Assembly: GCA_016709665.1 (NCBI GenBank)
Contig: JADJMI010000029.1
Span: forward strand, 62,001 to 126,000
DNA: 64,000 nt
Reading direction: 5' to 3'
From: Betaproteobacteria bacterium
GTDB lineage: Bacteria; Pseudomonadota; Gammaproteobacteria; Burkholderiales; Usitatibacteraceae
Position 1 is the first letter of the stretch. Every line of letters begins with the position of its first letter. The notes beneath the pieces were generated by a model. That model did not search any database and was not told where the DNA came from. It was given only the letters and a program-made list of their open reading frames with translations. This document shows positions 48,661 through 57,284 of this stretch, in pieces. The position numbers were made by a program, and so were the translations under genes.

Positions 48661-49500
48661 CTAGTCGACGTCGTCGGGCGCGAAGCTGCGGATGGTGTAG
48701 CCGCCGCTCTTCTCGTCGCGCTCGAGGTCGATGAGGCCCTTGTCCTCGAGCTCCTCGAGGAGATGGTTGAACGAGCGGTAGCCGTAGTAGCTCTCGCTGA
48801 AACCGGGCTTGCGGCGCTTGATGGCCTGCTTCACCATCGAGCCCCAGAGCGTCTCCTCCGGCCCGCGCTCGTCGATCATGTCGTCGATCGTCTCGAGCAC
48901 CAGGTCGAAGGCCTCCTGCTTCTTGCCGCCGCCGGGCGCGCCGCCCGCCTCGTCCTTCTTCGCCGGTGCCGCGGCCTGCCTTCGGCCGGCTTGCCCTCGC
49001 TCCTTGCGCGGGTGGGCCTGGCGCTTGGGTTGCTCGCGCACGAGGTCGTCGTAGTAGATGAACTCGTCGCAGTTGGCGATGAGCAGGTCCGAGGTGCTCT
49101 TCTTCACCCCGATGCCGATCACCGTCTTCGCGTTCTCGCGCAGCTTGGAGACCAGCGGCGAGAAGTCGGAATCGCCGGACACGATGACGAAGGTGTCGAC
49201 GTGGCTCTTGGTGTAGCAGAGGTCGAGCGCGTCGACGACCATGCGGATGTCGGCCGAATTCTTGCCCGACATGCGCACGTGGGGAATCTCGATCAGCTCG
49301 AAGGAGGCCTGGTGCATGGGCGCCTTGAACTCCTTGTAGCGCTCCCAGTCGCAATAGGCCTTCTTCACGACGATGCTGCCCTTCACGAGCAGTCGCTCGA
49401 GGACCTTGCTGATGTCGAACTTGTTGTAGTTGGCTTCCCGGACGCCGAGTGCCACGTTCTCGAAATCGCAGAAGACCGCGAGGTTGCGGATCTCCGCCAT
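48661..49500 (-). CDS. NYN-domain (PIN-like) nuclease with C-terminal OST-HTH/LOTUS domain
   Basis: The ribosome-binding site AAGGAG is directly joined to the ATG at 49506, so the next ATG at 49500 (6 bases away) must be the start; 279 residues. The NYN domain has the acidic residues AVFCDFENVAL, NSADIRMVVDALDL and VSGDSDFSPLVSKLRE of metal-dependent RNases. A basic low-complexity linker (about 155-195) leads to a LOTUS/OST-HTH winged helix (WGSMVKQAIKRRKPGFSESYYGYRSFNHLLEE) that binds RNA. It probably degrades or processes RNA. It stands alone, divergent from mlaF. Confidence 0.88.
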   Translation of the reverse strand: MAEIRNLAVFCDFENVALGVREANYNKFDISKVLERLLVKGSIVVKKAYCDWERYKEFKAPMHQASFELIEIPHVRMSGKNSADIRMVVDALDLCYTKSHVDTFVIVSGDSDFSPLVSKLRENAKTVIGIGVKKSTSDLLIANCDEFIYYDDLVREQPKRQAHPRKERGQAGRRQAAAPAKKDEAGGAPGGGKKQEAFDLVLETIDDMIDERGPEETLWGSMVKQAIKRRKPGFSESYYGYRSFNHLLEELEDKGLIDLERDEKSGGYTIRSFAPDDVD

Positions 49501-49529
49501 GGGCATCTCCTTGGGTTGGACCTCTAGCT

Positions 49530-49535
49530 TACAAT
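49530..49535 (+). promoter_or_regulatory. -10 box six bases before the mlaF start
   Basis: TACAAT, then GCCGCC, then ATG 49542; no ribosome-binding site. This predicts a leaderless mRNA. Confidence 0.5.
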
Positions 49536-49541
49536 GCCGCC

Positions 49542-50372
49542 ATGGGTTTCACCTGCGACAATCTCATCGAGATCCGCGACCTGCACTTCGCGTACGGCAG
49601 GCGCCGGGTGCTCTCCGGGCTCGAGCTGGACATCCCCCGCGGCAAGGTCGTCGCCATCCTGGGCACCAGCGGCTGCGGCAAGACGACGCTCCTGCAGCTC
49701 ATCGGCGGCGCCCTGCGCCCCTCGAAGGGCACGGTGAAGGTGTGCGGCGAGGACGTCCACGCCCTCGACCACGCCGGGCTCTACCGCCTGCGCCGCCAGG
49801 TCGGGATGATGTTCCAGAAGGGCGGCCTGTTCTCCGACCTCACCGTCTTCGACAACGTCGCCTTCCCGATGCGCGAACACACCGGCCTTCCCGAGGCCGT
49901 CATTTCCGACCTGGTGAAGATGAAGCTCAATGCCGTGGGGCTTCGCGGCGCGCATCACCTCTTCCCGACGGAGCTTTCCGGCGGCATGGCGCGGCGGGTC
50001 GCCCTCGCGCGCGCGATCGCGCTCGACCCGGACCTGCTCATCTACGACGAACCCTTCGCGGGGCTGGACCCGATCACGCTCAACGTGATCTGCAACCTCA
50101 TCCGCACCCTGAGCGACGCGCTGGGCGGCACGTCGGTCGTGGTCACCTACGACGTTCCGGAAGCGCTCAAGCTGGCGGACTACCTCTACCTCATGGGAGA
50201 GGGGCGGATCGTGGCCCACGGCCCGACCGCGGAGATGCTGCGCTCCGACGATCCCTTCACGCGGCAGTTCCTGCACGCGCAGCCCGACGGGCCCGTGCCT
50301 TTCCACTTCCCGGCGCGGCCCATCGCCGAGGAACTGGAGCTCGCCCCCGCCACGCGGCGGCCGATCCGCTGA
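49542..50372 (+). CDS. mlaF: MlaF-like ABC ATPase of lipid transport, alone
   Basis: A 276-residue ATPase with Walker A GTSGCGKTT, Q-loop MMFQKGGLFSDLTVFDNVAFPMREHT, signature LSGGMARRVALARA, Walker B LLIYDEPFAGLD, and the MlaF ending DGPVPFHFPA. MlaF drives phospholipid movement between membranes with MlaE and MlaD, but no mlaE, mlaD, mlaC or mlaB follows. The H-loop reads VVVTYDVPEAL: the switch His of ABC ATPases (SHDV in E. coli MlaF) is Tyr, one base from His. That would impair ATP hydrolysis unless it is a sequence error. Confidence 0.88.
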   Translation: MGFTCDNLIEIRDLHFAYGRRRVLSGLELDIPRGKVVAILGTSGCGKTTLLQLIGGALRPSKGTVKVCGEDVHALDHAGLYRLRRQVGMMFQKGGLFSDLTVFDNVAFPMREHTGLPEAVISDLVKMKLNAVGLRGAHHLFPTELSGGMARRVALARAIALDPDLLIYDEPFAGLDPITLNVICNLIRTLSDALGGTSVVVTYDVPEALKLADYLYLMGEGRIVAHGPTAEMLRSDDPFTRQFLHAQPDGPVPFHFPARPIAEELELAPATRRPIR

Positions 50373-51403
50373 TGGAATCGCTCTTCCCGCCGGGCCTCCC
50401 GCACTTCGCGTTCCTCTGGGCCGGGCGCCTGCCCATCGCCACCGGCCTCGTGGGCGGCACGAGCAGCCTTCCCGGGGGCCTTGATCGACTTCATCACCTC
50501 GCCCAGGTCGAGCGTGCGCGCCTTCTGCTCGATCTGCGGGACGTAGCGCGACTGCAGCGACTTCGCCTCGCCCAGCATCGACGCGAACGATTCGCGCAGC
50601 AGGTCCCCCGAAAGCTGCCGGCCCCCGGCGTAATAGCGGCGGGCCACCTGCCCCAGCGCGTAGGTGCTCGCGAACGAAAAGCCCGCGCCCGTCGCCGCCG
50701 ACCCGAGGGCCCGGCCCAGGCCACCGGCGAGCTTGCCGAGCAGGCCGCCCACGAGCTTGCGGCCGAACTGCTCCACGTACTGCGAGGTGAGCCCCACGCC
50801 GGCGGTGGCGAGGAAGTCCTTCACGTGGCCGCGGTCGAGCTCGTAGCCGTGGGCTTTCCCGATGCGATAGACCATCTTCATCTGCAGCGGGATGATCGCC
50901 ATCGACGCGAGGCCCTGCGGCAGCAGCTCCAGCGCGCCGTTGAGGATGGCGTAGTTGAGGATCATCGAATCGGTCTCGGCGGGCGACATCGTCGAGGCCT
51001 GGGGCGGCTCCGCCGAGCCCGGCTTCGCCAGGGGCGCGTCCGCGAGCCCCGCCGCCTCGGCGGCGAATGCCTCGCTCGCGGCGGCCTCGAGCCCGAGGGC
51101 CTGGCGCAGCTCGTCGAGGAAGCGCTTTTCGGCCGGGGAATGGGCGCCGTCCGCGTCGCAGACGCACACGGCCATCTCCCAGGCGTACCGGCGGAGCTCC
51201 GGCGTGGCGAGCGGCACGGCGGCCTCCCCGGGCGTGAAGCGCTTGAGGAGGGCGTCCTGGTAGAGGGCGGCGGCGTTGATCTCGCCGGTGAGCGATTCCG
51301 CGATGCGGCGCACCTGCGCGCGCTCGCGTTCGTCGGTGGCGCCGTCGGCGACGGCCGCCATGAGGGCGATGCGAAGGACGGCTTCCTGCTCGGCGTGGGT
51401 CAT
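50186..51403 (-). CDS. TerB-like/DUF697 membrane-associated protein, C-terminal end uncertain
   Basis: Starts MTHAEQEAVLRIALMAAVADG with a TerB-like helical domain (DGATDERERAQVRRIAESL, CDADGAHSPAEKRFLDELRQALG), then a DUF697-type region (LNYAILNGALELLPQGLASMAIIPLQMKMVYRIGKAHGYEL, VGLTSQYVEQFGRKLVGGLLGKL) with glycine-rich hydrophobic segments. After EVMKSIKAPG (about residue 306) the frame runs on into the antisense of mlaF for some 190 bases and becomes low-complexity. The true stop was probably lost by an error near 50470-50490. Function is unknown. Confidence 0.7.
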   Translation of the reverse strand: MTHAEQEAVLRIALMAAVADGATDERERAQVRRIAESLTGEINAAALYQDALLKRFTPGEAAVPLATPELRRYAWEMAVCVCDADGAHSPAEKRFLDELRQALGLEAAASEAFAAEAAGLADAPLAKPGSAEPPQASTMSPAETDSMILNYAILNGALELLPQGLASMAIIPLQMKMVYRIGKAHGYELDRGHVKDFLATAGVGLTSQYVEQFGRKLVGGLLGKLAGGLGRALGSAATGAGFSFASTYALGQVARRYYAGGRQLSGDLLRESFASMLGEAKSLQSRYVPQIEQKARTLDLGEVMKSIKAPGKAARAAHEAGGDGQAPGPEEREVREARREERFHQRIGRRVAGASSSSSAMGRAGKWKGTGPSGCACRNCRVKGSSERSISAVGPWATIRPSPMR

Positions 51404-51476
51404 GGGTTCCTCCCCCGTTGGGACGCAGTGCAGATGGCGTCCGGATTCGGGACTTCAATGGGCCGGGGATGGCGAG

Positions 51477-51507
51477 TTGCAATCGGCCGCGGGATTGGCG
51501 GTAGGAT
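51477..51507 (+). promoter_or_regulatory. Possible promoter of the Bug-DUF885-hydrolase operon
   Basis: TTGCAA (51477-51482) and TAGGAT (51502-51507) with a 19-base spacer, slightly long. The operon starts at 51535. Confidence 0.35.
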
Positions 51508-51534
51508 GCGCGCTTCCCGCCGCAGGAAGCCGCC

Positions 51535-52512
51535 ATGTCCATGCCCCGCCTCGCCGCCGCCTTCTCGCTCGCCCTCGCCTTCGCCGCCGCGCTGCCCGCG
51601 GCCGCCCAAGGGGACTACCCGTCGCGGACGGTAACGATGATCGTCCCCTTTCCGCCGGGTGGCGTCGCGGACATCACCGCGCGCCCGGTGGCCGAGGCCA
51701 TGGGCCGGTTCCTGAAGCAGCCGGTGGTGGTCGAGAACAAGGCCGGCGCGGGCGGCGGCGTGGGGATGCAATACGTGGCCCGCGCGAAGCCCGACGGCTA
51801 CACGGTGCTCCTCGCCCTTTCCTCCATCTCGATCATCCCGGCCGCGGACCGCATCCTGGGCCGCGACCCGATGTACCAGCTCGGCCAGCTCGTGCCCATC
51901 GCCCGTTTCACGGCGGACCCGACGGTGCTCGCGGTGCGCGCCGACAGCCCGTGGAAGGGCGCGAAGGACATGCTCGAAGCGGCGAGGAAGGCCCCGGGCG
52001 CCATCCCGTACGGCTCGTCGGGCAACTACGGCACGATGCACGTGCCCATGGAGATGCTCGCGGCCGCGGGCGGGGCGAAGATGCTGCACGTGCCCTTCAC
52101 CGGCGCCGGCCCGGCGGTCGTGGCGCTGCTGGGCGGCAGCGTCGACGCGATCTCCACCGGCCCTTCCACCGTGATGGGCCACGTGCAAGGCGGCAAGGTG
52201 CGCGTGCTCGCGAGCTGGGGCGAGGCGCGGCACCCCGCGCTGCCCGACGTGCCCACGCTGAAGGAGCTGGGCTACGACGCCACCTTCTCGCAGTGGACCG
52301 GTCTCTTCGTTCCCGCCGGCACGCCGGAGCCGGTCATCTCCCGCCTGCGGGAGGCGGCGAAGGCCGCGGCGAACGATCCGGCCTTCCTCGCGGCGCTCGC
52401 GAGGGTGCAGACGCCGCCGCAGTACCTCGACCAGCCGCAGTTCCGCGCCTTCTGGGACGCCGACGCGAAGAAGCTCGAGGGCGTCGTCCAGCGCATCGGA
52501 AAGGTCGAATGA
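51535..52512 (+). CDS. Bug/TctC-family tricarboxylate-type solute-binding protein
   Basis: A 325-residue periplasmic protein with signal peptide (AAAFSLALAFAAALPAAAQ) and the Bug signature YPSRTVTMIVPFPPGGVADITARPVAEAMGRFLKQPVVVENKAGAGG. It binds a carboxylated ligand, as in BugD/BugE. No TctA/TctB membrane genes are adjacent, which is common for this very expanded family in betaproteobacteria. AGGA lies 7 bases before ATG 51535. The next gene overlaps by four bases. Confidence 0.93.
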   Translation: MSMPRLAAAFSLALAFAAALPAAAQGDYPSRTVTMIVPFPPGGVADITARPVAEAMGRFLKQPVVVENKAGAGGGVGMQYVARAKPDGYTVLLALSSISIIPAADRILGRDPMYQLGQLVPIARFTADPTVLAVRADSPWKGAKDMLEAARKAPGAIPYGSSGNYGTMHVPMEMLAAAGGAKMLHVPFTGAGPAVVALLGGSVDAISTGPSTVMGHVQGGKVRVLASWGEARHPALPDVPTLKELGYDATFSQWTGLFVPAGTPEPVISRLREAAKAAANDPAFLAALARVQTPPQYLDQPQFRAFWDADAKKLEGVVQRIGKVE

Positions 52513-54326
52513 AGCTCGCCGCCTTCGCGCTCGGCCTCGCGCTCGCCGCGCCCCCCGCGATCGCGCAGGCCGCGAAGAGCGCGCCGACCCCGCCGGGCAA
52601 GGCGCTCGCCGCGTTCTTCGAGCGCGAGTTCCAGCAAGGGATGCGCGAATCGCCGGAGAGCGCCACACTGCTCGGCATTCCGGGCTTCGACGACCGGGTG
52701 ACCGACTTCTCGCCGGCCGCCGTGGCGAGACGGCGAGCGGACAACGCGAGGGCCTACGCGGAGCTCAAGGCCTTCGATCCCGCGAAGCTCTCCCCGCAGG
52801 ACCGTCTCTCCCGCGAGATGATGCTGGACGATCTCGCCCAGGGCCTCGCGATGGACCGGCTCTACGGCAAGCTGCCGTTCGGATCGGGCTGGGTGGACGG
52901 GCCATTCCCCGTGACGCCGATGTCGGGTCCGCAGCAGTCGCTGCCCTACATCGCCCGCGGCACCCCGTTCCGCCACAAGGCCGACTACGAGAACTACCTT
53001 CGCCGGCTGGGGCAGGTGCCGCGCGTGCTCGGCCAGATGGAGGACCGCATGCGCGCCGGCCTCGCCTCCGGCTGGGTGCCCCCGAAGGAGGCGATGCAGG
53101 CGGTGCCGAAGCAATTCGAGACGCTGGCGGGTGCCGACGTCACGGCCACGCCGCTCTGGGGGCCGTTCGCGAAGTTTCCCGATGCCGTCGCCCCGGCCGA
53201 CCGCGAGCGCCTCGCGGCCGAAGCCCGCCGGGTGCTCGCCGAGCGCGTGCATCCGGCCTTCGCGAAGCTCAAGGGCTTTCTCGAGGCGGAGTACATCCCG
53301 GGCGGCGCCACGTCGCTCGCCGCATCCGCGCTGCCCGCCGGCAAGGCCTACTACGAGCTTCTCGTGCGCCGGCACACGACCACATCGCTCACGGCCGACG
53401 AGATACACGCCATCGGCCTCGCGGAGGTCGCGCGCATCCGCAAGGATATGGAGGCGACGGCCACCATCGCCGGCTACCCGGGGGACCTCGAGCGCTACAA
53501 GCAGCATCTCAAGACGGACAAGCGCTACTACTTCACGCGCGGCGAGGACGCCCTCGCCTACTACCGCGACATCGCGAAGCGCGCCGACGCGGAGCTGCCG
53601 CGCCTCTTCGCCGAGCTGCCGCGCCTGCCCTATGGCGTCCGCCCCATGGACGCGAGCCAGGGCGACAACGCCGATTCCTATTCCGCGGGCGCGCTCGACG
53701 GCTCGCGCGCGGGCTTCTTCGAGGCCAACGTCGTGAGCCTCGCCACGCGGCCGAAGTACGACTTCGAGGCGACGCTGCTGCACGAGGCGGTGCCGGGCCA
53801 TCACCTCCAGAACGCCCGCGCGATGGAGCTGGGCGACCTCCCCCGCTTCCGCCGCACCGCCTGGTACGTCGCCTACGGCGAGGGCTGGGCGCTCTACGCC
53901 GAACGCCTGGGCTACGCGATGGGCTTCTACAAGGAGCCCGAGAACCGCTTCGGCGCGCTCTCGGCCGAGATGCTCCGGGCCTGCCGGCTGGTGGTCGACA
54001 CGGGCCTGCACGCGAAGGGCTGGACGCGCGAGCAGGTGATCGGCTACCTCGTCGACAATGCGGGCCTGCACGAAGGCTTCGCCATCGCCGAGGCCGACCG
54101 CTACATCGTCTGGCCCGGCCAGGCCCTGGGCTACAAGATCGGCGAGCTGCGCATCCGCGCCCTCCGCGCACGCGCCGAGAAGGCGCTCGGCGGCCGCTTC
54201 GACATCCGCCGCTTCCACAACGCGCTCCTCGACGACGGCCCGCTGCCGCTCACGGTGCTCGAGGCGCGCATCGACCACTGGATCGCGCGCGAGCGCGCCC
54301 GCCCCCCCCAGGAGAAGCCCTCGTGA
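52509..54326 (+). CDS. DUF885-family metallopeptidase-like protein, secreted
   Basis: A 605-residue protein with signal peptide (LAAFALGLALAAPPAIAQA) and the DUF885 core: the zinc motif FEATLLHEAVPGHHLQNARAM, VAYGEGWALYAERLGYAMG, VDTGLHAKGWTREQVIGYL, and WPGQALGYKIGELRIRALR. HEAVPGHH resembles the HExGH zinc site of thermolysin-like enzymes, so peptide or ester hydrolysis outside the cytoplasm is likely. ATG 52509 overlaps the stop of the Bug gene; the next gene overlaps its stop (GTGA). The three proteins may take up and break down one compound. Confidence 0.9.
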   Translation: MKLAAFALGLALAAPPAIAQAAKSAPTPPGKALAAFFEREFQQGMRESPESATLLGIPGFDDRVTDFSPAAVARRRADNARAYAELKAFDPAKLSPQDRLSREMMLDDLAQGLAMDRLYGKLPFGSGWVDGPFPVTPMSGPQQSLPYIARGTPFRHKADYENYLRRLGQVPRVLGQMEDRMRAGLASGWVPPKEAMQAVPKQFETLAGADVTATPLWGPFAKFPDAVAPADRERLAAEARRVLAERVHPAFAKLKGFLEAEYIPGGATSLAASALPAGKAYYELLVRRHTTTSLTADEIHAIGLAEVARIRKDMEATATIAGYPGDLERYKQHLKTDKRYYFTRGEDALAYYRDIAKRADAELPRLFAELPRLPYGVRPMDASQGDNADSYSAGALDGSRAGFFEANVVSLATRPKYDFEATLLHEAVPGHHLQNARAMELGDLPRFRRTAWYVAYGEGWALYAERLGYAMGFYKEPENRFGALSAEMLRACRLVVDTGLHAKGWTREQVIGYLVDNAGLHEGFAIAEADRYIVWPGQALGYKIGELRIRALRARAEKALGGRFDIRRFHNALLDDGPLPLTVLEARIDHWIARERARPPQEKPS

Positions 54327-55222
54327 AGACCGCCCTCGCCGCCAGCCTCGCCGCCCTCGCCCTCGCGCTGCCCGCCGCCGCGCAGGATATGTCGAAGGTC
54401 GAGATCAGGACCACGAAGCTCTCCGACACCGTCTACATGATGGTCGGCTCGGGCGGGAACCTCGCCCTATCGACGGGCCCGGACCAGACCTTTCTCGTGG
54501 ACGACCAGTTCGCGCCGCTCAGAGCGAAGATCACCGCGGCCATCGCCGCCGTTACGCCGAAGCCCGTGGGCTTCCTCCTCAATACGCACTGGCACTTCGA
54601 CCACACGGGGGGCAACGAGAACTTCGGCAAGGCCGGCAGCATCATCGTCGCCCACGACAACGTGCGCCGGCGCATGGATTCCGAACAGCTCATCGAGTTC
54701 TTCGGCATGAAGACCAAGCCCAGTCCCAGGGCGGCGCTGCCGGTCATCACCTTCTCCGCCGACACCACGTTCCACCTGAACGGCGAGGAGATCCACGCCT
54801 ACCACGCCCCGCGCGCCCACACGGACGGCGACTCCGTGGTCCTGTTCCGCGGCTCGAACGTCGTGCACATGGGCGACATCTACTTCAACGGCATGTACCC
54901 GTTCATCGACACCTCGAGCGGCGGCACCGTGGACGGCGTCATCGCGGCGGCGGACCGCGTTCTCGCGATCACCGACGACAGGACGAAGATCATCCCGGGG
55001 CACGGGCCGCTCTCGAACAAGGCGGAGCTGAAGGCCTACCGCGACATGCTCGAGTCGGTGTCCGGCCGGATCCGGCAGATGATCAAGGACGGGCGAAAGC
55101 TCGAGGAGATCGTCGAGGCGAAACCGACGGCCGACTTCGACGAGAAGTGGGGCAAGGGCTTCATCCCGCCGGCCAAGTTCACGGAGATGCTCGTGCGCAA
55201 CCTGCTGCGCGGCGGGAAGTGA
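54323..55222 (+). CDS. Metallo-beta-lactamase-fold hydrolase, secreted
   Basis: GTG 54323 overlaps the DUF885 stop and has GGAGAAG upstream. After a signal peptide (ALAASLAALALALPAAAQ) the 299-residue protein shows the zinc sites: NTHWHFDHTGGNENFG, YHAPRAHTDGDSVV, VVHMGDIYFNG and IPGHGPLSN. The layout is that of secreted MBL-fold enzymes of mixed function (lactonase, quinoprotein-linked and B3-like hydrolases). True beta-lactamase activity cannot be claimed. Last gene of the three-gene operon. Confidence 0.9.
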   Translation: MKTALAASLAALALALPAAAQDMSKVEIRTTKLSDTVYMMVGSGGNLALSTGPDQTFLVDDQFAPLRAKITAAIAAVTPKPVGFLLNTHWHFDHTGGNENFGKAGSIIVAHDNVRRRMDSEQLIEFFGMKTKPSPRAALPVITFSADTTFHLNGEEIHAYHAPRAHTDGDSVVLFRGSNVVHMGDIYFNGMYPFIDTSSGGTVDGVIAAADRVLAITDDRTKIIPGHGPLSNKAELKAYRDMLESVSGRIRQMIKDGRKLEEIVEAKPTADFDEKWGKGFIPPAKFTEMLVRNLLRGGK

Positions 55223-55336
55223 CCCGGGAACCTCGCGCCGGTTCCGCGAACCGACCGTTACAGCCGTCACCCGCCCCGGGGGCAAAGTGTGAGTTCCACC
55301 ACGGACGCCATCCTTCACGCGGTTCACAGTGAACCC

Positions 55337-56494
55337 ATGATCGATGCACCCACCCTCTTCGTCGTCCTGGTCGTCACCAACCTCGTGCTCGCCGCGTCCC
55401 TGTGGATCGGCACGGGCCGGACGCGGCGCGACGGCATCGGGCCCTGGATCGCGGGCCTCGTGCTGCAGGCCGGCAGCTTCGCGGTCTTCGCGATGCGCGG
55501 CGATTCGCCGAACCCGTTCAACGTCGTCGCGGCCAACGCGCTGCTCGCCGCCGCCGTGGCCTGCGCGGCCTGGGCGCTCGCGAGCTTCCGGCACATGTCC
55601 CTCCCGCTCGCCGCGCCCCTCGCCTACGTCGGCCTGATGATCGCGGTCACGGCGGGAACGGTCGACACGCCCGCGGCCCGCATGTTCTTCGGCAGTCTCG
55701 TGCTCGCCTGCGGCATGGGCGGCGTCGCGGCCCTGGCGGCGAAGCCCCTCGCGGACGTGACCGGCTCCACGCGCGGGCTCCTCGTCGGCAGTTACGCGCT
55801 GGGCGCGCTTTCGCTCGTGACCCGCGCCGTGGGCGCGCTGGCCGACCCGCAGGCCACGGGGGCGCACGCCTCCTTCTACCTCACGATGCCGCTGCTCGCC
55901 GGCTACGCCACGGTGCTGGGGGCCTCCGTCGCCTTCCTGCTCATGCAGACCGAGCGCGCGGACTTCACCGCGAAGCTGCTCGCCTCCACCGACCCGCTCA
56001 CCGGCGCCTACAACCGCCGCACCTTCCTCGAGCTCATGGAGAAGGAGCTTTCGCGCGCGCGCCGCTTCGACACGCCGCTCTCCCTGGTGATGCTCGACCT
56101 CGACCACTTCAAGCGCGTCAACGACACGCACGGCCACCTGGTGGGCGACCGCGTGCTGCAGCGCTTCGCCGACATCGTCCGCGGCGAACTGCGCAAGGAG
56201 GACGTGCTCTTCCGGTACGGCGGCGAGGAATTCTGCGTCCTCGTGCCGGACGTGGCCGGCGCGGGCGCCGTGACGCTCGCGGACCGCATCCGCACCGTCG
56301 TCGAGCGCCAGCCCTTCCGCATCGACGGCCAGGAGATCCCGGTCACCACCAGCGCCGGCGTCGCCGCGCGGATCGAGGAGGGGCCCGAGGACGTCGACCG
56401 CCTCGTGAACCGCGCGGACGAGGCGCTCTACATCGCCAAGCGCCGCGGCCGCAACCGCGTGGCCTCCGTCGCGCTCGGGACTCGGGTAGCCTAG
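55337..56494 (+). CDS. Membrane diguanylate cyclase (GGDEF) with intact inhibition site
   Basis: I take ATG 55337, where the first helix begins (GTG 55289 adds 16 polar residues). The 385-residue protein has about seven membrane helices to residue 205, then a GGDEF domain: DPLTGAYNRRTFLELME, DLDHFKRVNDTHGHLVGD, and the active site RYGGEEF. RKED five residues before it is an intact RxxD I-site, so product feedback is expected. It makes c-di-GMP from two GTP. No EAL domain. It could serve the MshEN-like protein encoded 3 kb downstream (inference). Confidence 0.93.
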   Translation: MIDAPTLFVVLVVTNLVLAASLWIGTGRTRRDGIGPWIAGLVLQAGSFAVFAMRGDSPNPFNVVAANALLAAAVACAAWALASFRHMSLPLAAPLAYVGLMIAVTAGTVDTPAARMFFGSLVLACGMGGVAALAAKPLADVTGSTRGLLVGSYALGALSLVTRAVGALADPQATGAHASFYLTMPLLAGYATVLGASVAFLLMQTERADFTAKLLASTDPLTGAYNRRTFLELMEKELSRARRFDTPLSLVMLDLDHFKRVNDTHGHLVGDRVLQRFADIVRGELRKEDVLFRYGGEEFCVLVPDVAGAGAVTLADRIRTVVERQPFRIDGQEIPVTTSAGVAARIEEGPEDVDRLVNRADEALYIAKRRGRNRVASVALGTRVA

Positions 56495-56518
56495 CGGTCC
56501 CCTCCCCCGGCACGTGTC

Positions 56519-57193
56519 ATGGACCGATTCCTCGTCTTCTTCGCGGACCCGATGTGCTCCTGGTGCTACGGGTTCGGGCCGGAACTGGACGCCTTCGTCC
56601 TGGCGCACCCCGGGCTTCGCCTCGACGTCGTGATGGGCGGCCTTCGCGCGGGCAACCGCGAGGCCATGACGCCGGCGTTCCGCGACATGCTGGCCGGCCA
56701 CTGGGACCCCGTGCGCCAGGAAAGCGGACTCGCCTTCACGCCCGCCGCGCTCGAGCGACCCGGCTTCGTCTACGACACCGAGCCCGCCTGCCGCGCCGTG
56801 GTCGCGATGCGCTCGCTCGCGCCGCCGAAGGCGCTCGACTACTTCCACCGGCTGCAATCGGCCTTCTACGCGGAAGGGCACGACATCACCTCGCCCGCGG
56901 TGCTCGCCGAGCTGGCGGAAGGGCTCGGCGTCGATCGCGCGGCGTTTCTCGCGGCCTTCGGAGGAGAATCCGCGCGCACCGAGACCGACCTGGACTTCTC
57001 CACGGCCCGCGAGATGGGCGTGAGCGGCTTCCCCACCCTCGCGGTCGGGTATCCCAGCAAGCAGTTCTTCCTCCTCGCCTCCGGCTTCACCCGGGCCGCC
57101 GTGCTCTCGGAGCGCCTCGCGCGCATCGACGGGATCGCGGCCGGGGGACCGGTCACGCTGCCCCACGAGGCGTCTCCCCCCGGCGACGATTGA
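56519..57193 (+). CDS. DsbA/FrnE-family thiol oxidoreductase
   Basis: A 224-residue cytoplasmic protein with the thioredoxin-like active site DPMCSWCYGFGPEL, the helical insert of the DsbA family, and the cis-Pro loop VSGFPTLAV. No signal peptide. FrnE-like proteins act on cytoplasmic disulphides or bind small thiols. It starts 24 bases after the diguanylate cyclase. Confidence 0.88.
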   Translation: MDRFLVFFADPMCSWCYGFGPELDAFVLAHPGLRLDVVMGGLRAGNREAMTPAFRDMLAGHWDPVRQESGLAFTPAALERPGFVYDTEPACRAVVAMRSLAPPKALDYFHRLQSAFYAEGHDITSPAVLAELAEGLGVDRAAFLAAFGGESARTETDLDFSTAREMGVSGFPTLAVGYPSKQFFLLASGFTRAAVLSERLARIDGIAAGGPVTLPHEASPPGDD

Positions 57194-57284
57194 CGCGTGT
57201 CATCCGCGCGCCGCGCGGCCTTCGGCTAGGATGGCGTCACCCGGCGTTCGACCGGGCTTCGACAATCTCCGAGGGAGAAACCCC

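Noticed and set aside
50371..51270. Plus-strand frame starting inside the mlaF stop codon (as a possible mlaE)
   Set aside because: It has no membrane helices or MlaE motifs and is the antisense of the TerB/DUF697 gene.
54323..55222. Antibiotic-resistance beta-lactamase
   Set aside because: Only the general metallo-beta-lactamase fold and zinc motifs are visible; most secreted members with this layout are not beta-lactamases.
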